The position numbers and the translations under genes were made by a program. Under the pieces are notes generated by a model. The model searched no databases. It was not told where the DNA came from and saw nothing but the letters and a program-made list of their open reading frames with translations. From positions 1 through 64,000 of the forward strand of contig NZ_JAEUAV010000007.1 in assembly GCF_019511605.1 (NCBI RefSeq): 64,000 nucleotides of DNA. The letters run 5' to 3'. This document shows, in pieces, positions 54,656 to 63,847 of the stretch (positions are counted from its first letter, which is position 1; each line of letters opens with the position of its first letter). Source of the DNA: Paraburkholderia phenoliruptrix. GTDB taxonomy: Bacteria > Pseudomonadota > Gammaproteobacteria > Burkholderiales > Burkholderiaceae.

Positions 54656-55726
54656 ATGAATGCACTGGAACATCAACTCGACTATCCGTTCAAGGACTTG
54701 CTGCCCGAGCCGGGCGAGGCGCACGAAGTGGCGCCTGGCGTGTTCTGGCTGCGCATGCCGTTGCCGTTCGCGCTCGACCATATCAACCTGTGGCTGCTGC
54801 GTGACCGGATCGACGGTCAGGACGGCTGGACCGTGGTCGATTGCGGAATTGCGTCCGACGCGATCAGGCAGAACTGGGAAAAGGTGTTCGACACGGTGCT
54901 CGACGGTTTGCCGGTGCTGCGCGTGATCGTCACGCATTGCCATCCCGACCACGTGGGTCTTGCACACTGGGTTTGCAGCGGGGGCGACAAGAAGCGCTGG
55001 GACGCACGCTTGTGGATGACGCTCGGCGAATACATGCAGGCCCGCGTGATGGCGGCCGGCGACGGCTCCAACGCGGGCGGCGAGGCCGCGGCCCGGCACT
55101 TCGCGCTGCACGGCGTGACGGACGCGGCGTCGCTGGAGAAACTGCGCAACCGGCAGAGCTACTACGCGAATCTGGTACCGGCGGTGCCCGGCCAATACCG
55201 CCGTTTGCGCGAAGCGGACGGCGTGAGGATCGGCAAAAGGACGTGGCGCGTGGTAACGGGCTACGGCCATTCGCCTGAACACTGCGCGCTCCATTGCGAA
55301 GAACTCGGCGTGCTGATTTCCGGTGACATGGTGTTGCCGCGCATCTCGACCAACGTGTCGGTGTTCGCGATGGAGCCGGAGGGCTCGCCGTTGGCGCTCT
55401 ATCTGGAGTCGCTGGCGCGCTATGAGGCGATGCCGGAAGACACGCTCGTGCTGCCCTCGCATGGCAAGCCGTTTCGCGGCGTGCGCACGCGCATCGCGCA
55501 ATTGCGCGAGCATCACGACGCGCGTCTTGCCGAAGTGCGCGAGGCGTGCGCGGCAAAGCCGCACAGCGCGGCGGACATCGTGCCGCTCATGTTCAGGCGC
55601 GAGCTCGACATTCACCAGTTGACCTTTGCAATGGGCGAGGCGCTCGCGCACTTGCATCTGCTGTGGCTGGCCGGGGCGTTAAAGCGCACGCAGGATGCGG
55701 ATGGGGTGGTGCGGTTTTCGGCGTGA
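54656..55726 (+). CDS. Metallo-beta-lactamase-fold hydrolase
   Basis: 356 aa from the ATG at 54656; the frame is open from 54608 but GGAGGA lies upstream of the later start. Metal motif H94-C-H96-P-D98-H99-VG, then YGHSPEHCALHCEE and LISGDMVLPRIS with LPSHGKPFRG. The C-terminal 90 residues are helical (LREHHDARLAEVREACAAKPHSAADIVPLMF), the winged-helix tail of glyoxalase-II-like MBL proteins. Divergent from the MerR gene, it may be that regulator's target. Closed by a strong terminator. Confidence 0.88.
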   Translation: MNALEHQLDYPFKDLLPEPGEAHEVAPGVFWLRMPLPFALDHINLWLLRDRIDGQDGWTVVDCGIASDAIRQNWEKVFDTVLDGLPVLRVIVTHCHPDHVGLAHWVCSGGDKKRWDARLWMTLGEYMQARVMAAGDGSNAGGEAAARHFALHGVTDAASLEKLRNRQSYYANLVPAVPGQYRRLREADGVRIGKRTWRVVTGYGHSPEHCALHCEELGVLISGDMVLPRISTNVSVFAMEPEGSPLALYLESLARYEAMPEDTLVLPSHGKPFRGVRTRIAQLREHHDARLAEVREACAAKPHSAADIVPLMFRRELDIHQLTFAMGEALAHLHLLWLAGALKRTQDADGVVRFSA

Positions 55727-55770
55727 ATCATGCGGTAACGGCGACGCCTGGCGTCTCGCCTGATGCGATG

Positions 55771-55806
55771 AAAAAAGCCCGGTGCTTTCGCGACCGGGCT
55801 TTTTTT
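55771..55806. terminator. Bidirectional Rho-independent terminator
   Basis: AAAAAAGCCCGGT (55771-55783) pairs with ACCGGGCTTTTTT (55793-55805) around GCTTTCGCG. Both flanks give T runs, so it serves the converging MBL gene (rightward) and the peptide-binding protein gene (leftward). Confidence 0.9.
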
Positions 55807-55825
55807 GCCTGAGCGTAGAAGACGA

Positions 55826-57412
55826 TTACTGCACCGCCACCGCGCCAAAGTTCTGCCGTCCAAACGGACTCACGTGATAACCGCTGACATTGGTGCGGGT
55901 GATTGCCGCCGCGGTCGGGTAGCCGAGCGGAATCCACAGCGCCTGATCGTGAATGATCTGCTGCGCGGCCTCGTACGCTTTTGCGCGCTTGCTCTGGTCC
56001 GGTGTGGACTTGCCGTCCGCGATCAGCTTGTCGAGGTCCTGGTCGCAATAGCGCGCGAAATTGATGCCCGACTTCACCGCATTGCAGCTAAAGAGCGGCG
56101 ACAGGTAATTGTCCGGGTCGCCGTTGTCGCCGGCCCAGCCCATGAACAGCGAGTCGTGCTGGCCTTGTTTGGCCTGCTTGATCAGCTCGCCCCACTCGAT
56201 CACCTTGACGTCGGCCTTCACGCCGATCTTCGCGAAGTCCGCTTGCAGCAATTCGGCGCCCGCCTTCGGATTCGGGTTCAGCACGCTGCCGTTCGGACGC
56301 ACCCAGATGGTGGTTTCAAAGCCGTTCGGGTAACCGGCATCCGCGAGCAGTTTCTTTGCCTTTACCGGGTCATACGGCCACGCCTTCACGGCCTTGTCGT
56401 AGCTCCAGGTGTTCGGCGGATAGGGATTCACAGCAGGCGTCGCGGTGTTGTCGAACACCGTCTTCAGATAGGTGCCGCGGTCGAACGCCATGTTCAGTGC
56501 GGCGCGCACCTTCTGATTGTCGAGCGGCTTTTTCTGCGTGTTCAGTGCGACGAACGCGGTCATGAATGCCGGTGTCTGCACGATGGCGAGCGACTTGTCG
56601 TTCTTCGCATCGGCGAGATCCTGCGGCTTCGGCGACAGCGCGATCTGGCATTCGCCGGCCTTCACCTTCTGCGCGCGCACGGTGGCGTCGGGCGTGATCG
56701 CGTAGATCAGGCGGTCGATCTTCGGTTTCGGGCCCCAGTAGGTCGGATTCACGTCATAGCGGATCACCGCGTCTTTCGTGTAGCTCTTGAGCTCGAACGG
56801 GCCTGTGCCGATCGGCTTCGCGTTCAGGTCGGTCTGCTTGCCGGCCTTCAGCAGTTGATCGGCGTATTCCGCGGAATAGATTGAAGCGAAGCCCATCGTC
56901 AGGATCGACACGAACGTCGCATCCGGCGCGTTCAACTCGAACTTGACGGTATTGTCGTCGACCTTGCTGATCGACTTGATGAGCTTGGGCAAGCCCATCG
57001 ACTGCGCATGCGGGAAGCCGCTTGCGCCCGCCACCTTGTGCCACGGGTTGCTGTCGTTGAGCATGCGGTCGAACGTGAAGACCACGTCGTCGGCATTCAG
57101 CGGCCGGGTCGGCTTGAAGTAGTCGGTAGTCTGGAACTGCACGTTCGGGCGCAGATGGAACGTGTACGTGAGGCCGTCCGCGCTCACTTCCCATTTGTCG
57201 GCGAGCGACGGCACCACTTTCTTTGCGGCCTCGTCGTATGAGACGAGCGAATTGAAGATCACATCAGCCGACGCATTGGTCGTGACGAGCGAGTTGAACT
57301 GCACGACGTCGAAGCCGTCGGGGCTCGACTCGGTGCAGACGGTCAGCGGTTTGGCGAGCACGTGCGCGCTCGCCGTGACGAGTACGGCGGCTGCGAGCAG
57401 TTTGAAGCGCAT
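55826..57412 (-). CDS. Periplasmic dipeptide/oligopeptide-binding protein (ABC, SBP_bac_5)
   Basis: Family 5 solute-binding protein like DppA. 528 aa from the ATG at 57412 (GGAG upstream); the frame is open to 57559. The signal peptide ends at about 20 (HVLA before KPLTVCTESSPDGFDV). The N-terminal VCTESSPDGFDVVQFNSLVTTNA and ADDVVFTFDRMLNDSNPW are DppA-like. The middle carries VNPYPPNTWSYDKAVKAWPYDPVKAKKLLADAGYP, and the C-terminal domain AGDNGDPDNYLSPLFSC. No permease or ATPase genes are next to it, so it is an orphan receptor here. Confidence 0.93.
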   Translation of the reverse strand: MRFKLLAAAVLVTASAHVLAKPLTVCTESSPDGFDVVQFNSLVTTNASADVIFNSLVSYDEAAKKVVPSLADKWEVSADGLTYTFHLRPNVQFQTTDYFKPTRPLNADDVVFTFDRMLNDSNPWHKVAGASGFPHAQSMGLPKLIKSISKVDDNTVKFELNAPDATFVSILTMGFASIYSAEYADQLLKAGKQTDLNAKPIGTGPFELKSYTKDAVIRYDVNPTYWGPKPKIDRLIYAITPDATVRAQKVKAGECQIALSPKPQDLADAKNDKSLAIVQTPAFMTAFVALNTQKKPLDNQKVRAALNMAFDRGTYLKTVFDNTATPAVNPYPPNTWSYDKAVKAWPYDPVKAKKLLADAGYPNGFETTIWVRPNGSVLNPNPKAGAELLQADFAKIGVKADVKVIEWGELIKQAKQGQHDSLFMGWAGDNGDPDNYLSPLFSCNAVKSGINFARYCDQDLDKLIADGKSTPDQSKRAKAYEAAQQIIHDQALWIPLGYPTAAAITRTNVSGYHVSPFGRQNFGAVAVQ

Positions 57413-57666
57413 AAGATCTCCGGTAACGAGCGCAGTCAGGCAGTGCGTCTGGTTGTGGTTATGTTGCGTTGACGGGCGACGAACAGCCGGTGGCGCAGCC
57501 GTCGCGTTCATTCTGATACGTTTCGGGCGCTCGCGCATGTCACCATAAACCAGGCTCATGTGCGCGCCGGCCTTGGCGAAAGCTTATCGAAGGCACGTTC
57601 CGGCGACAACGACATAATCCGCATATTCATATGGGGACGCCCGGGGCCGGCTGCGGCGCAGCGTAT

Positions 57667-58494
57667 TCACCCCGCTGCGGCACGGCGCCTCAGGTAGGCG
57701 ACCCCTTCGATCGCGCGCACGCCATACCAGGAAACCATTTCACCGTCGATCAGCTCGATGCGCGTGCCGGCAAAACGCGGATCGCGCTTGAGCGCATCGC
57801 AGTGTGCCTGCGTGAAGCGATACGGTTCGCTCGAAAGCAGAATGCGCTCGACGCCGTCAAGCCACGGCGCGCGCCCGCCGCCGTCCAGATCGAACGTCGG
57901 ATAGCGGCTTGCGCCAGCGGCACCGCCTTGCACGTCGGGCAGCGTGTGCCAGTTCACGAGGCGCAGCATCGCGGAAATGTAAGTGTCGCGCGCAACCGTC
58001 ATCCACGGTTCGCGCCAGATCAGATACAGCACGTTTTGAGCGGCGAATGACTGCGATGCGGCTTCGTTCAGGCGCGTTTGCAACGCGTCGGCGAGATGCC
58101 GCGCTTCATCTTCGCGATCGAAAATCGCACCCAGCAGTGCGTACAGCGAAAGATTGTCTTGCGGCGTTTGCGGATGCGTCACGACGACATGCGACACGAA
58201 GGCGCGCAGTTGCTCGACGGTGTCGCGTTCGTTTTCGTCGATATTGACGATCAGATGCGTGGGTTGCAGTGCGCGCACCGCGTCGATACGCACCGCTTTC
58301 GTGCCGCCCACTCTGGGTACGCTGCCGACCTTGTCGCGCGGATGCACGCAAAAGCCGGTACGCCCGACAATCTGCCGCTCGAGCCCGAGCGCAAACAGCA
58401 GTTCGGTGATGCTCGGCACCAACGAGACGATACGGGCGCCGACGCCCGCTGGTTCGTGCGCGACGCCGCTTGCATCGACCGCACGGGCACACAT
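57667..58494 (-). CDS. BtuF-like helical-backbone metal receptor without signal peptide
   Basis: 275 aa. Class III binding-protein fold related to BtuF/FhuD: RIVSLVPSITELLFALGLERQIVGRTGFCVHP, then PRVGGTKAVRIDAVRALQPTHLIVNIDENER and LLSSEPYRFT. BtuF binds cobalamin in the periplasm, but here there is no N-terminal signal peptide and no ABC or TonB gene nearby, so location and ligand are open. It starts three bases after the SDR stop, in an apparent operon with dsbA and SDR. Binding of cobalamin or a different chelate are both possible. Confidence 0.85.
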   Translation of the reverse strand: MCARAVDASGVAHEPAGVGARIVSLVPSITELLFALGLERQIVGRTGFCVHPRDKVGSVPRVGGTKAVRIDAVRALQPTHLIVNIDENERDTVEQLRAFVSHVVVTHPQTPQDNLSLYALLGAIFDREDEARHLADALQTRLNEAASQSFAAQNVLYLIWREPWMTVARDTYISAMLRLVNWHTLPDVQGGAAGASRYPTFDLDGGGRAPWLDGVERILLSSEPYRFTQAHCDALKRDPRFAGTRIELIDGEMVSWYGVRAIEGVAYLRRRAAAG

Positions 58495-58497
58495 GAT

Positions 58498-59271
58498 TTA
58501 CTCGACGACGGCGCGCGGCTTGCGCGGCGCGCGTTCGAACACGCGGTCGTAAAGCCAGCGCGGGGCGGCGTGCAGCAGCATGGCCACGAGCCGCATCTGC
58601 CACGGAAAGACCGCGAAAGCGACGCGGCGCTCGATAGCGTGCGCGGCTTTCACGGCGAACTGCTGCGCGTCCATCAGGAAGGGCATGGTGTAGGGGTTGT
58701 GCGCGGTCATCGGCGTGCGGATATAGCCGGGCGCAATCGTCACGACGCTGACGCCGTGCGGGCGCATTTCGACGCGCAACGCTTCGAGATACTTGAACGC
58801 CGCCGACTTGGACGCGCTGTACGCGCCCGAGCCCGGCAGGCCGCGCACACCCGCGACGCTCGCAATGCCGACGAGCGTGCCGCGTCGCGCGGCGGCCATC
58901 GCAGTCGCGAACGGCTCGAAGGTAGCGACCATGCCGAAGTAGTTGATGTCCATCACTTCGCGGAAGGTGCGCAGGTCGCCTTCGCCAGTTACCGCGCCAC
59001 GGCTCACGCCGGCATTGGCAATCACGATGTCCGGCTGGCCGTGCTGCGCGATGAACTGCGCGGCGGCTTCGGCGAGCGCCTCGGCGTCGCGCACGTCGAC
59101 GCAATAGCAGGAGATGGAGCTTTGCGGATGAGCCCGCTGGAAGGCGGCGAGCGCTTCGCCGCGGCGGGCAACCAGACCGAGAATCGCGCCGCGCCGGACA
59201 TATTCGGAGGCAAGCGCGAGGCCGATTCCACTCGAAGCGCCGGTAATGAAAACTTTCAACGGTGAACTCAT
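58498..59271 (-). CDS. Short-chain dehydrogenase/reductase
   Basis: 257 aa NAD(P)-dependent reductase. Cofactor loop GASSGIG (11-17), NAGVSRG, active site Ser in GIASVAGVRG and YSASKSAAF (Tyr/Lys). The C-terminal MRLVAMLLHAAPRWLYDRVF is hydrophobic/helical as in YqjQ-like SDRs associated with membrane or lipid substrates. It sits 15 bp after dsbA and three bases before the BtuF-like gene. Substrate unknown. Confidence 0.92.
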   Translation of the reverse strand: MSSPLKVFITGASSGIGLALASEYVRRGAILGLVARRGEALAAFQRAHPQSSISCYCVDVRDAEALAEAAAQFIAQHGQPDIVIANAGVSRGAVTGEGDLRTFREVMDINYFGMVATFEPFATAMAAARRGTLVGIASVAGVRGLPGSGAYSASKSAAFKYLEALRVEMRPHGVSVVTIAPGYIRTPMTAHNPYTMPFLMDAQQFAVKAAHAIERRVAFAVFPWQMRLVAMLLHAAPRWLYDRVFERAPRKPRAVVE

Positions 59272-59286
59272 TCCGGCGCCTCGTCT

Positions 59287-59925
59287 TTACATCTTCTTCG
59301 CGCGAACCTGCTGGACCAGGAAGTCGAGCACCTGTAGCGTGCCGGGCAGGCTGCCGGTCGCGGCCGGGCCGGTCTCATACTTGCCCTGCACGGCGATGGT
59401 CGGCACGCCGTCGATCTTGTAGTCGTCCAGCAGCTTCTTGTCCTTTTGCAGCGCGCTTTGCGTCGAGAACGAGTTGTACGCGTCCATGTACTTTTTCGGA
59501 TCGACGCCGTTCTTCGCGAGGAATTTGGCCTGGTCTTCCGGCGTCAGCAGGTAGTTCTTGTTGACGTGAATTTCGTTGAAGACCTTCGGCGTGAGTTGCG
59601 GCGCCACGCCGAGTGCGTCGAGCGCGTGATACATCTTCGAATGCGGAATGAAGTCGTCGCGGAAGGCGACCGGCACACGCTTGAAGACGACGTCCGGCCC
59701 TTGCTTCTTCAGCCACGATTCCAGGTACGGCTCGAATTCGTTGCAATGCGGGCAGCCGTACCAGAAGAATTCGGTGACCTCTATCTTGCCGGCGGGCACG
59801 TCGACAGGCTGCGCGCTGGCGAGAGTGGTGTAGTCTTTGCCCGCAACCGGCGCGGCCGGCGATGCGTGCGCCGAGGCTGCGACAAGACCCAGCGACAGGA
59901 ACAGAATGCTCAGCAGTTTTTTCAT
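59287..59925 (-). CDS. dsbA: Thiol:disulfide interchange protein DsbA
   Basis: Periplasmic disulfide catalyst. 212 aa from the ATG at 59925. Signal peptide to about 21 (AHAS), then the thioredoxin fold with active site C58-P-H-C61 (FFWYGCPHCNEFEPYLESW), a helical insertion and the cis-Pro loop VPTIAVQGKY. The active-site CPHC is the strongly oxidising DsbA form. Neighbours in the same direction: SPOR protein upstream and SDR downstream. Confidence 0.96.
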   Translation of the reverse strand: MKKLLSILFLSLGLVAASAHASPAAPVAGKDYTTLASAQPVDVPAGKIEVTEFFWYGCPHCNEFEPYLESWLKKQGPDVVFKRVPVAFRDDFIPHSKMYHALDALGVAPQLTPKVFNEIHVNKNYLLTPEDQAKFLAKNGVDPKKYMDAYNSFSTQSALQKDKKLLDDYKIDGVPTIAVQGKYETGPAATGSLPGTLQVLDFLVQQVRAKKM

Positions 59926-60107
59926 GTTGTGTTGGTCCAGTAGGCTAAACAGTGGCGCCACGCAAATGCCCGTCACCGTTTTCAGATTCGGCGTTCGACG
60001 GTTATAGCTCCCGCCGTGGTCAATCATGCTCAGCGTGCGTGCGATTCCTGTGACAGACGCCGCGCCGATGACCCGGCGGCGGCGCATGGCGGCGGATCGC
60101 GCGCTAG

Positions 60108-60908
60108 TTATTGTTTCGTAAAGCGGATAACGGCGGTGTCCACGCCCGCGTCCGACAGACGCTGGCGGCTCGCGTTCATGTCCTCGAACTTCGAGAACGG
60201 CCCGATACGTACGCGATAGTACGTGACACCGCCCGCATCGCGCTGCGTGACCTTCGACTCGAAGCCCTGGAACGCGAGACGCGCGCGTTGCTGTTCGGCG
60301 TCCGCGGCGGTCTTGTAGGCGCCCACTTGCAGGAAGTAGCCGGTATTCGCGTCGCCCGGTGCGGGCGCCGCGCCCGAGCCCGGCTTGGCGTTGGCCACTG
60401 CCGCCGACGAGGTGCTCTTCGGTGCGGAACCCGCCGCGGTGGCGGCCGGCGCGCTTGCGCCTTGCGGCTTCTTCACCGCGGCCGTGCTGCTACTGCCGTT
60501 GTCTTGCGCGGGCTTCGGCGCGACCGCCGTGCCGTTGGCGTTGTTGTTGGCATTGCCGACCGTGGGCGGCACTTCAATGATTTGCGGCTGCTCCAGCATG
60601 CCCGACTGCGTTTGCGAGTTGGTCTGGCCCGGCGCGGTGTTCGGCGGCGCGGGTTGCGCGGCCTGCGGCACCGGCTGACCCGGCGACTTGCCTTGCAGCG
60701 GACGGTTCGGATCATATTGCGCCTGGCTCGCGCTCGAATCCGACGCCGCGGGCGGCGCGACCTTCGAGACGAACGGCGTAGGCGCACGGGTGATATACAG
60801 CGCCACCACTACCGCGATCGCAAGGCCGACGATAAGGCCCAGCACGATGCCGAGAAAAGTGCCCCCGGTTTGTTTCGATTGCTTTGTTGTGCGGCGTGGT
60901 TTTGCCAT
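60108..60908 (-). CDS. SPOR-domain membrane protein (FtsN-like)
   Basis: 266 aa from the ATG at 60908 (start MAKPRRTTKQSKQTGGTF). Short basic cytoplasmic tail, a single membrane segment at about 16-40, a long Pro/Ala/Ser/Gln-rich periplasmic linker, and a SPOR domain at about 190-264 (GYFLQVGAYKTAADAEQQRARLAFQGFESKV, YYRVRIGPF). SPOR domains bind denuded glycan strands at the division site. The layout is that of FtsN-type proteins, and it is often found beside argS in betaproteobacteria. Role in division is inferred. Confidence 0.9.
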   Translation of the reverse strand: MAKPRRTTKQSKQTGGTFLGIVLGLIVGLAIAVVVALYITRAPTPFVSKVAPPAASDSSASQAQYDPNRPLQGKSPGQPVPQAAQPAPPNTAPGQTNSQTQSGMLEQPQIIEVPPTVGNANNNANGTAVAPKPAQDNGSSSTAAVKKPQGASAPAATAAGSAPKSTSSAAVANAKPGSGAAPAPGDANTGYFLQVGAYKTAADAEQQRARLAFQGFESKVTQRDAGGVTYYRVRIGPFSKFEDMNASRQRLSDAGVDTAVIRFTKQ

Positions 60909-60987
60909 CGTATGAATCACCTGCAAAAAGAATCCTGAAAGGGCCGTCGATTATAACGACGGCCGCATGCATGCTGCGCCGGAGGAC

Positions 60988-62790
60988 TTACATCTTGACG
61001 GGAGCGGAGACGCCGATGACCGCGAGGCCGTTGGCGAGCACCTGGCGCGTGGCCGCGAGCAGCGCGACGCGTGCATTGCGCTCGGCCGCATCGTCGACGA
61101 GCACGCGCTCGGCTTTGTCATTGTAGAACGAGTGGAATTCCCCGGCGAGGTCGCGTAGATAGAACGCGACCGCGTGCGGTGCCAGTTCGTCGGCGGCGTG
61201 TTGCAGCATGTCCGGAAATTCCGCGAGCTTGTTCAGCAGAGCCATTGCGCGCTCGCTCGAGAGCGGCGCGAGGTCGACGTTGGCAAGCGCGCTTTCGTCC
61301 GCGCCGTAGTCAGCTCCATACCGTGACTTGCATTCGGCGATGACCGAGCAGATGCGGGCGTGCGCATATTGCACGTAGTGCACCGGGTTCTCGTCGTTCT
61401 GCTTTAGCGCCAGGTCAATATCGAACACGAACTCGGTGTCGGCCTTGCGCGAGATCAGGAAGAAGCGCACCGCGTCGCGGCCGCGGCGGATCGTCTCTTC
61501 GTCGATCAGGTCGACGGCGGCTTCCGAGCCCGGCGTCGCGCCGCCCGACCATTCGATCAGATCGCGCACCGTCACGTAGCTGCCGGCGCGCTTGGAGATT
61601 TTCACCTCTTCGCCGTTGCGCATGACCGTGACCATCTTGTGCAGAATGTAGTCGGGGTAGCCCTTCGGAATGCCGATGCCGAGCCCTTGCAGGCCGGCGC
61701 GCACGCGCGCGATCGTGCCGTGGTGGTCGGAGCCCTGAATGTTGATGACCTTGGTGAAGCCGCGCTCCCATTTGGCGACGTGATACGCGACGTCCGGCAC
61801 GAAGTACGTGTAAGTGCCGTCGCTCTTGCGCATCACGCGGTCTTTGTCGTCCCCGTCATCGGTCGTGCGCAGCCAGAGCGCGCCTTCCTGCTCGTAGGTC
61901 TTGCCGGCGGCGATGAGCGCCTCTACCGTCTTCTCGACGCGGCCTTCGGTATAAAGCGACGACTCCAGGTAGTACTGGTCGAACTTCACGCCGAACGCCT
62001 GCAGGTCCATGTCCTGTTCGCGGCGCAGATAGGCGACCGCGAAACGGCGGATCGCGTCGAGGTTCTCGACGTCGCGCGCGCCAGTGACGGGCTCGCCGTC
62101 GCTGGCGCAGACCGTGACGCCGTTCAGATAGTCTTTCGCGATGTCCGCAATGTACTCGCCGTTGTACGCGGAAGCCGGCCAGCCCGCGTCGCCCGGCGCG
62201 AGGCCGCGCGCGCGCGCCTGAGTGGACAGCGCGAGAGTGCCGATCTGCACGCCCGCGTCGTTGTAATAGAACTCGCGATGTACGTCCCAGCCTTGTGAAG
62301 CGAGCACGTTCGAGAGCGCGTCGCCGAGCGCGGCCTGGCGGCCGTGGCCAACATGCAGCGGCCCGGTGGGGTTGGCCGACACGAATTCGATCAGAACATG
62401 CTTGCCCGCGTCGCGTTGCGAGCGGCCATACGCGTCTTTCTCCGCGAGTACGGCTGCGACCACCGCCTGCTTGGCCGCCGCGGCGAGGCGCAGGTTGATG
62501 AAGCCGGGGCCCGCGACTTCGGCGGACTCGATCAGACCTCGCGCCTGCGGCTGCGCGAGCAGCGTATCGACGATCTGCTGGGCCAACTGGCGCGGATTCG
62601 CGCGCAGCGGCTTGGCGAGTTGCATTGCCACATTGCAGGCGACGTCGCCGTGTGCCGCGACCTTGGGGCGCTCCAGCGCGATGGTGGGCGACACGAACGC
62701 GGCTTCGGTCGCGCCTTGCGTGGCGAGCGCGACCTGCTTCACCGTGTCGGCGAGCAGTGTTTCGAGAGTATGTTTATGTGCGGGCAGCAT
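60988..62790 (-). CDS. argS: Arginyl-tRNA synthetase
   Basis: Class I synthetase that charges tRNA(Arg). 600 aa from the ATG at 62790; the longer frame is rejected because family members start with [17 protein letters not shown] sequence. Motifs: HIGH-type H146-V-G-H149-[13 protein letters not shown]-type KISKRAGSY at about 395, the N-terminal additional domain (about 1-120) and the anticodon-binding helical C-terminus ([13 protein letters not shown]). Normal for class I ArgRS, it lacks a strict KMSKS. It starts the argS - SPOR run. Confidence 0.97.
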   Translation of the reverse strand: MLPAHKHTLETLLADTVKQVALATQGATEAAFVSPTIALERPKVAAHGDVACNVAMQLAKPLRANPRQLAQQIVDTLLAQPQARGLIESAEVAGPGFINLRLAAAAKQAVVAAVLAEKDAYGRSQRDAGKHVLIEFVSANPTGPLHVGHGRQAALGDALSNVLASQGWDVHREFYYNDAGVQIGTLALSTQARARGLAPGDAGWPASAYNGEYIADIAKDYLNGVTVCASDGEPVTGARDVENLDAIRRFAVAYLRREQDMDLQAFGVKFDQYYLESSLYTEGRVEKTVEALIAAGKTYEQEGALWLRTTDDGDDKDRVMRKSDGTYTYFVPDVAYHVAKWERGFTKVINIQGSDHHGTIARVRAGLQGLGIGIPKGYPDYILHKMVTVMRNGEEVKISKRAGSYVTVRDLIEWSGGATPGSEAAVDLIDEETIRRGRDAVRFFLISRKADTEFVFDIDLALKQNDENPVHYVQYAHARICSVIAECKSRYGADYGADESALANVDLAPLSSERAMALLNKLAEFPDMLQHAADELAPHAVAFYLRDLAGEFHSFYNDKAERVLVDDAAERNARVALLAATRQVLANGLAVIGVSAPVKM

Positions 62791-63256
62791 GCTTGTTGCG
62801 AGTCCAGTGAGGCAATCCGGTGAGACGGAGGAAGCGCCGGCCGCCTGGTTGGCGGCCGATTCGGCAGAAGCGTGGAAAGCGGCGGTCCGACCATTGGCGC
62901 GCTCTTGACGACGCATGGCGATGCATCGGCATGACGGGCGCGCTGACGGGCACGTTCTCTGCAACGCAGCCAGCGTGCGCCTCGGCCACCTGCAAACTCA
63001 AGCCCGCCGGGGCATGCACGCGCGACCGGCCGGGCCGGCCGCGCCTCGTTGCGCCTTGCCGCGCGCGATGCAATTCGGCGCGCTTTTCCGTTCAGCCGGA
63101 TTTTAGCAGGTGCTAATATGTTCAATGAGATGCCCGGCAAGGGCCGTGGCCGCTGCGCTTGCCCGCGCGGCCGGCACGAGTGCATGGGAGCGCGCGCGGG
63201 CGGCCTTCTGCGCCCCCCGCACGTGAAGCCAACATAACCAAAAAAGGGAAATAGTC
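62791..63256. other. Divergent region between argS and the DUF1840 gene
   Basis: 466 bp. It has a perfect palindrome TTAGCAGGTGCTAA (63103-63116). Read leftward it overlaps a TGCTAAAAT sequence suitable as an extended -10 for argS, with a TCATTG box 17 bp upstream. A 39-codon ATG frame (63118-63237) with CAC and C residues exists just before DUF1840 but has no ribosome site or family, and I do not call it. Nothing else is recognised. Confidence 0.45.
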
Positions 63257-63583
63257 ATGCTGATTACTTTCAAATGCCGCGCCTGCCCGGACGTGATGAT
63301 GCTGGAGAACCTCGCGCAGTATCTGGTGGGCATTGTCGGCAAGCGCCTGGGTGAACGCGGCGTGATTACGCACGACGAACTCGCGGACGCCATCGCCAAA
63401 CTCGAAGCGGCCATCACCGTCGACAAGCAGGAGCGCGCCGAACACGACGGCCATTTCCACGAGGGCGAAGAGGGCCACGAGCCTCACGAGATTCCGCCGG
63501 GACTTGCGCAGCGGGCCTATCCGTTCCTCGATATGCTGCGCGCCGCGCAAAAAGAGAACGCGGATATCGTCTGGGGGCTGTAG
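63257..63583 (+). CDS. DUF1840 family protein
   Basis: 108 aa, betaproteobacterial conserved protein of unknown function that I assign to DUF1840. It begins MLITFKCRACPDVMMLENLA and thus has C7-x2-C10, and has a His/Glu-rich stretch at about 62-78 (AEHDGHFHEGEEGHEPHE). These features suggest metal binding but are inference. A GGGAAAT sequence lies shortly before the ATG. Cytoplasmic, no membrane segment. A bidirectional terminator lies about 190 bp downstream. Confidence 0.88.
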   Translation: MLITFKCRACPDVMMLENLAQYLVGIVGKRLGERGVITHDELADAIAKLEAAITVDKQERAEHDGHFHEGEEGHEPHEIPPGLAQRAYPFLDMLRAAQKENADIVWGL

Positions 63584-63776
63584 GCGGGGGCTCAGCAGCG
63601 AGGGGCGCAGCGCAACGGTCGCGCCGGAAATGAACGGAGCGAGTGGGGCGACGAAAGCGCCTAACCTGCGCGACGCCTCAAACCCGCCGAACCGGACCAA
63701 CGCGCCCAGCGCGCCCAGCGCGCGCAGAGCACTGGCCGCGGCCCCAAGCCGAGCGGCGCGTTGAAAACGAACCACC

Positions 63777-63812
63777 AAAGAAAGAGCCCGCTCGAAGCGG
63801 GCTCTTTCTTTT
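63777..63812. terminator. Bidirectional Rho-independent terminator
   Basis: AAAGAGCCCGCT (63781-63792) pairs with AGCGGGCTCTTT (63796-63807) around CGA, with A-rich left and T-rich right flanks. It separates DUF1840 (rightward) from the leftward ORF at the window edge. Confidence 0.9.
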
Positions 63813-63847
63813 CACCAGCCGGAAAACGGCTTGCGCGCCTTTGCCGC

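Noticed and set aside
63118..63237. 39-codon frame before DUF1840 with several cysteines
   Set aside because: No ribosome site and no recognisable family; more likely leader sequence.
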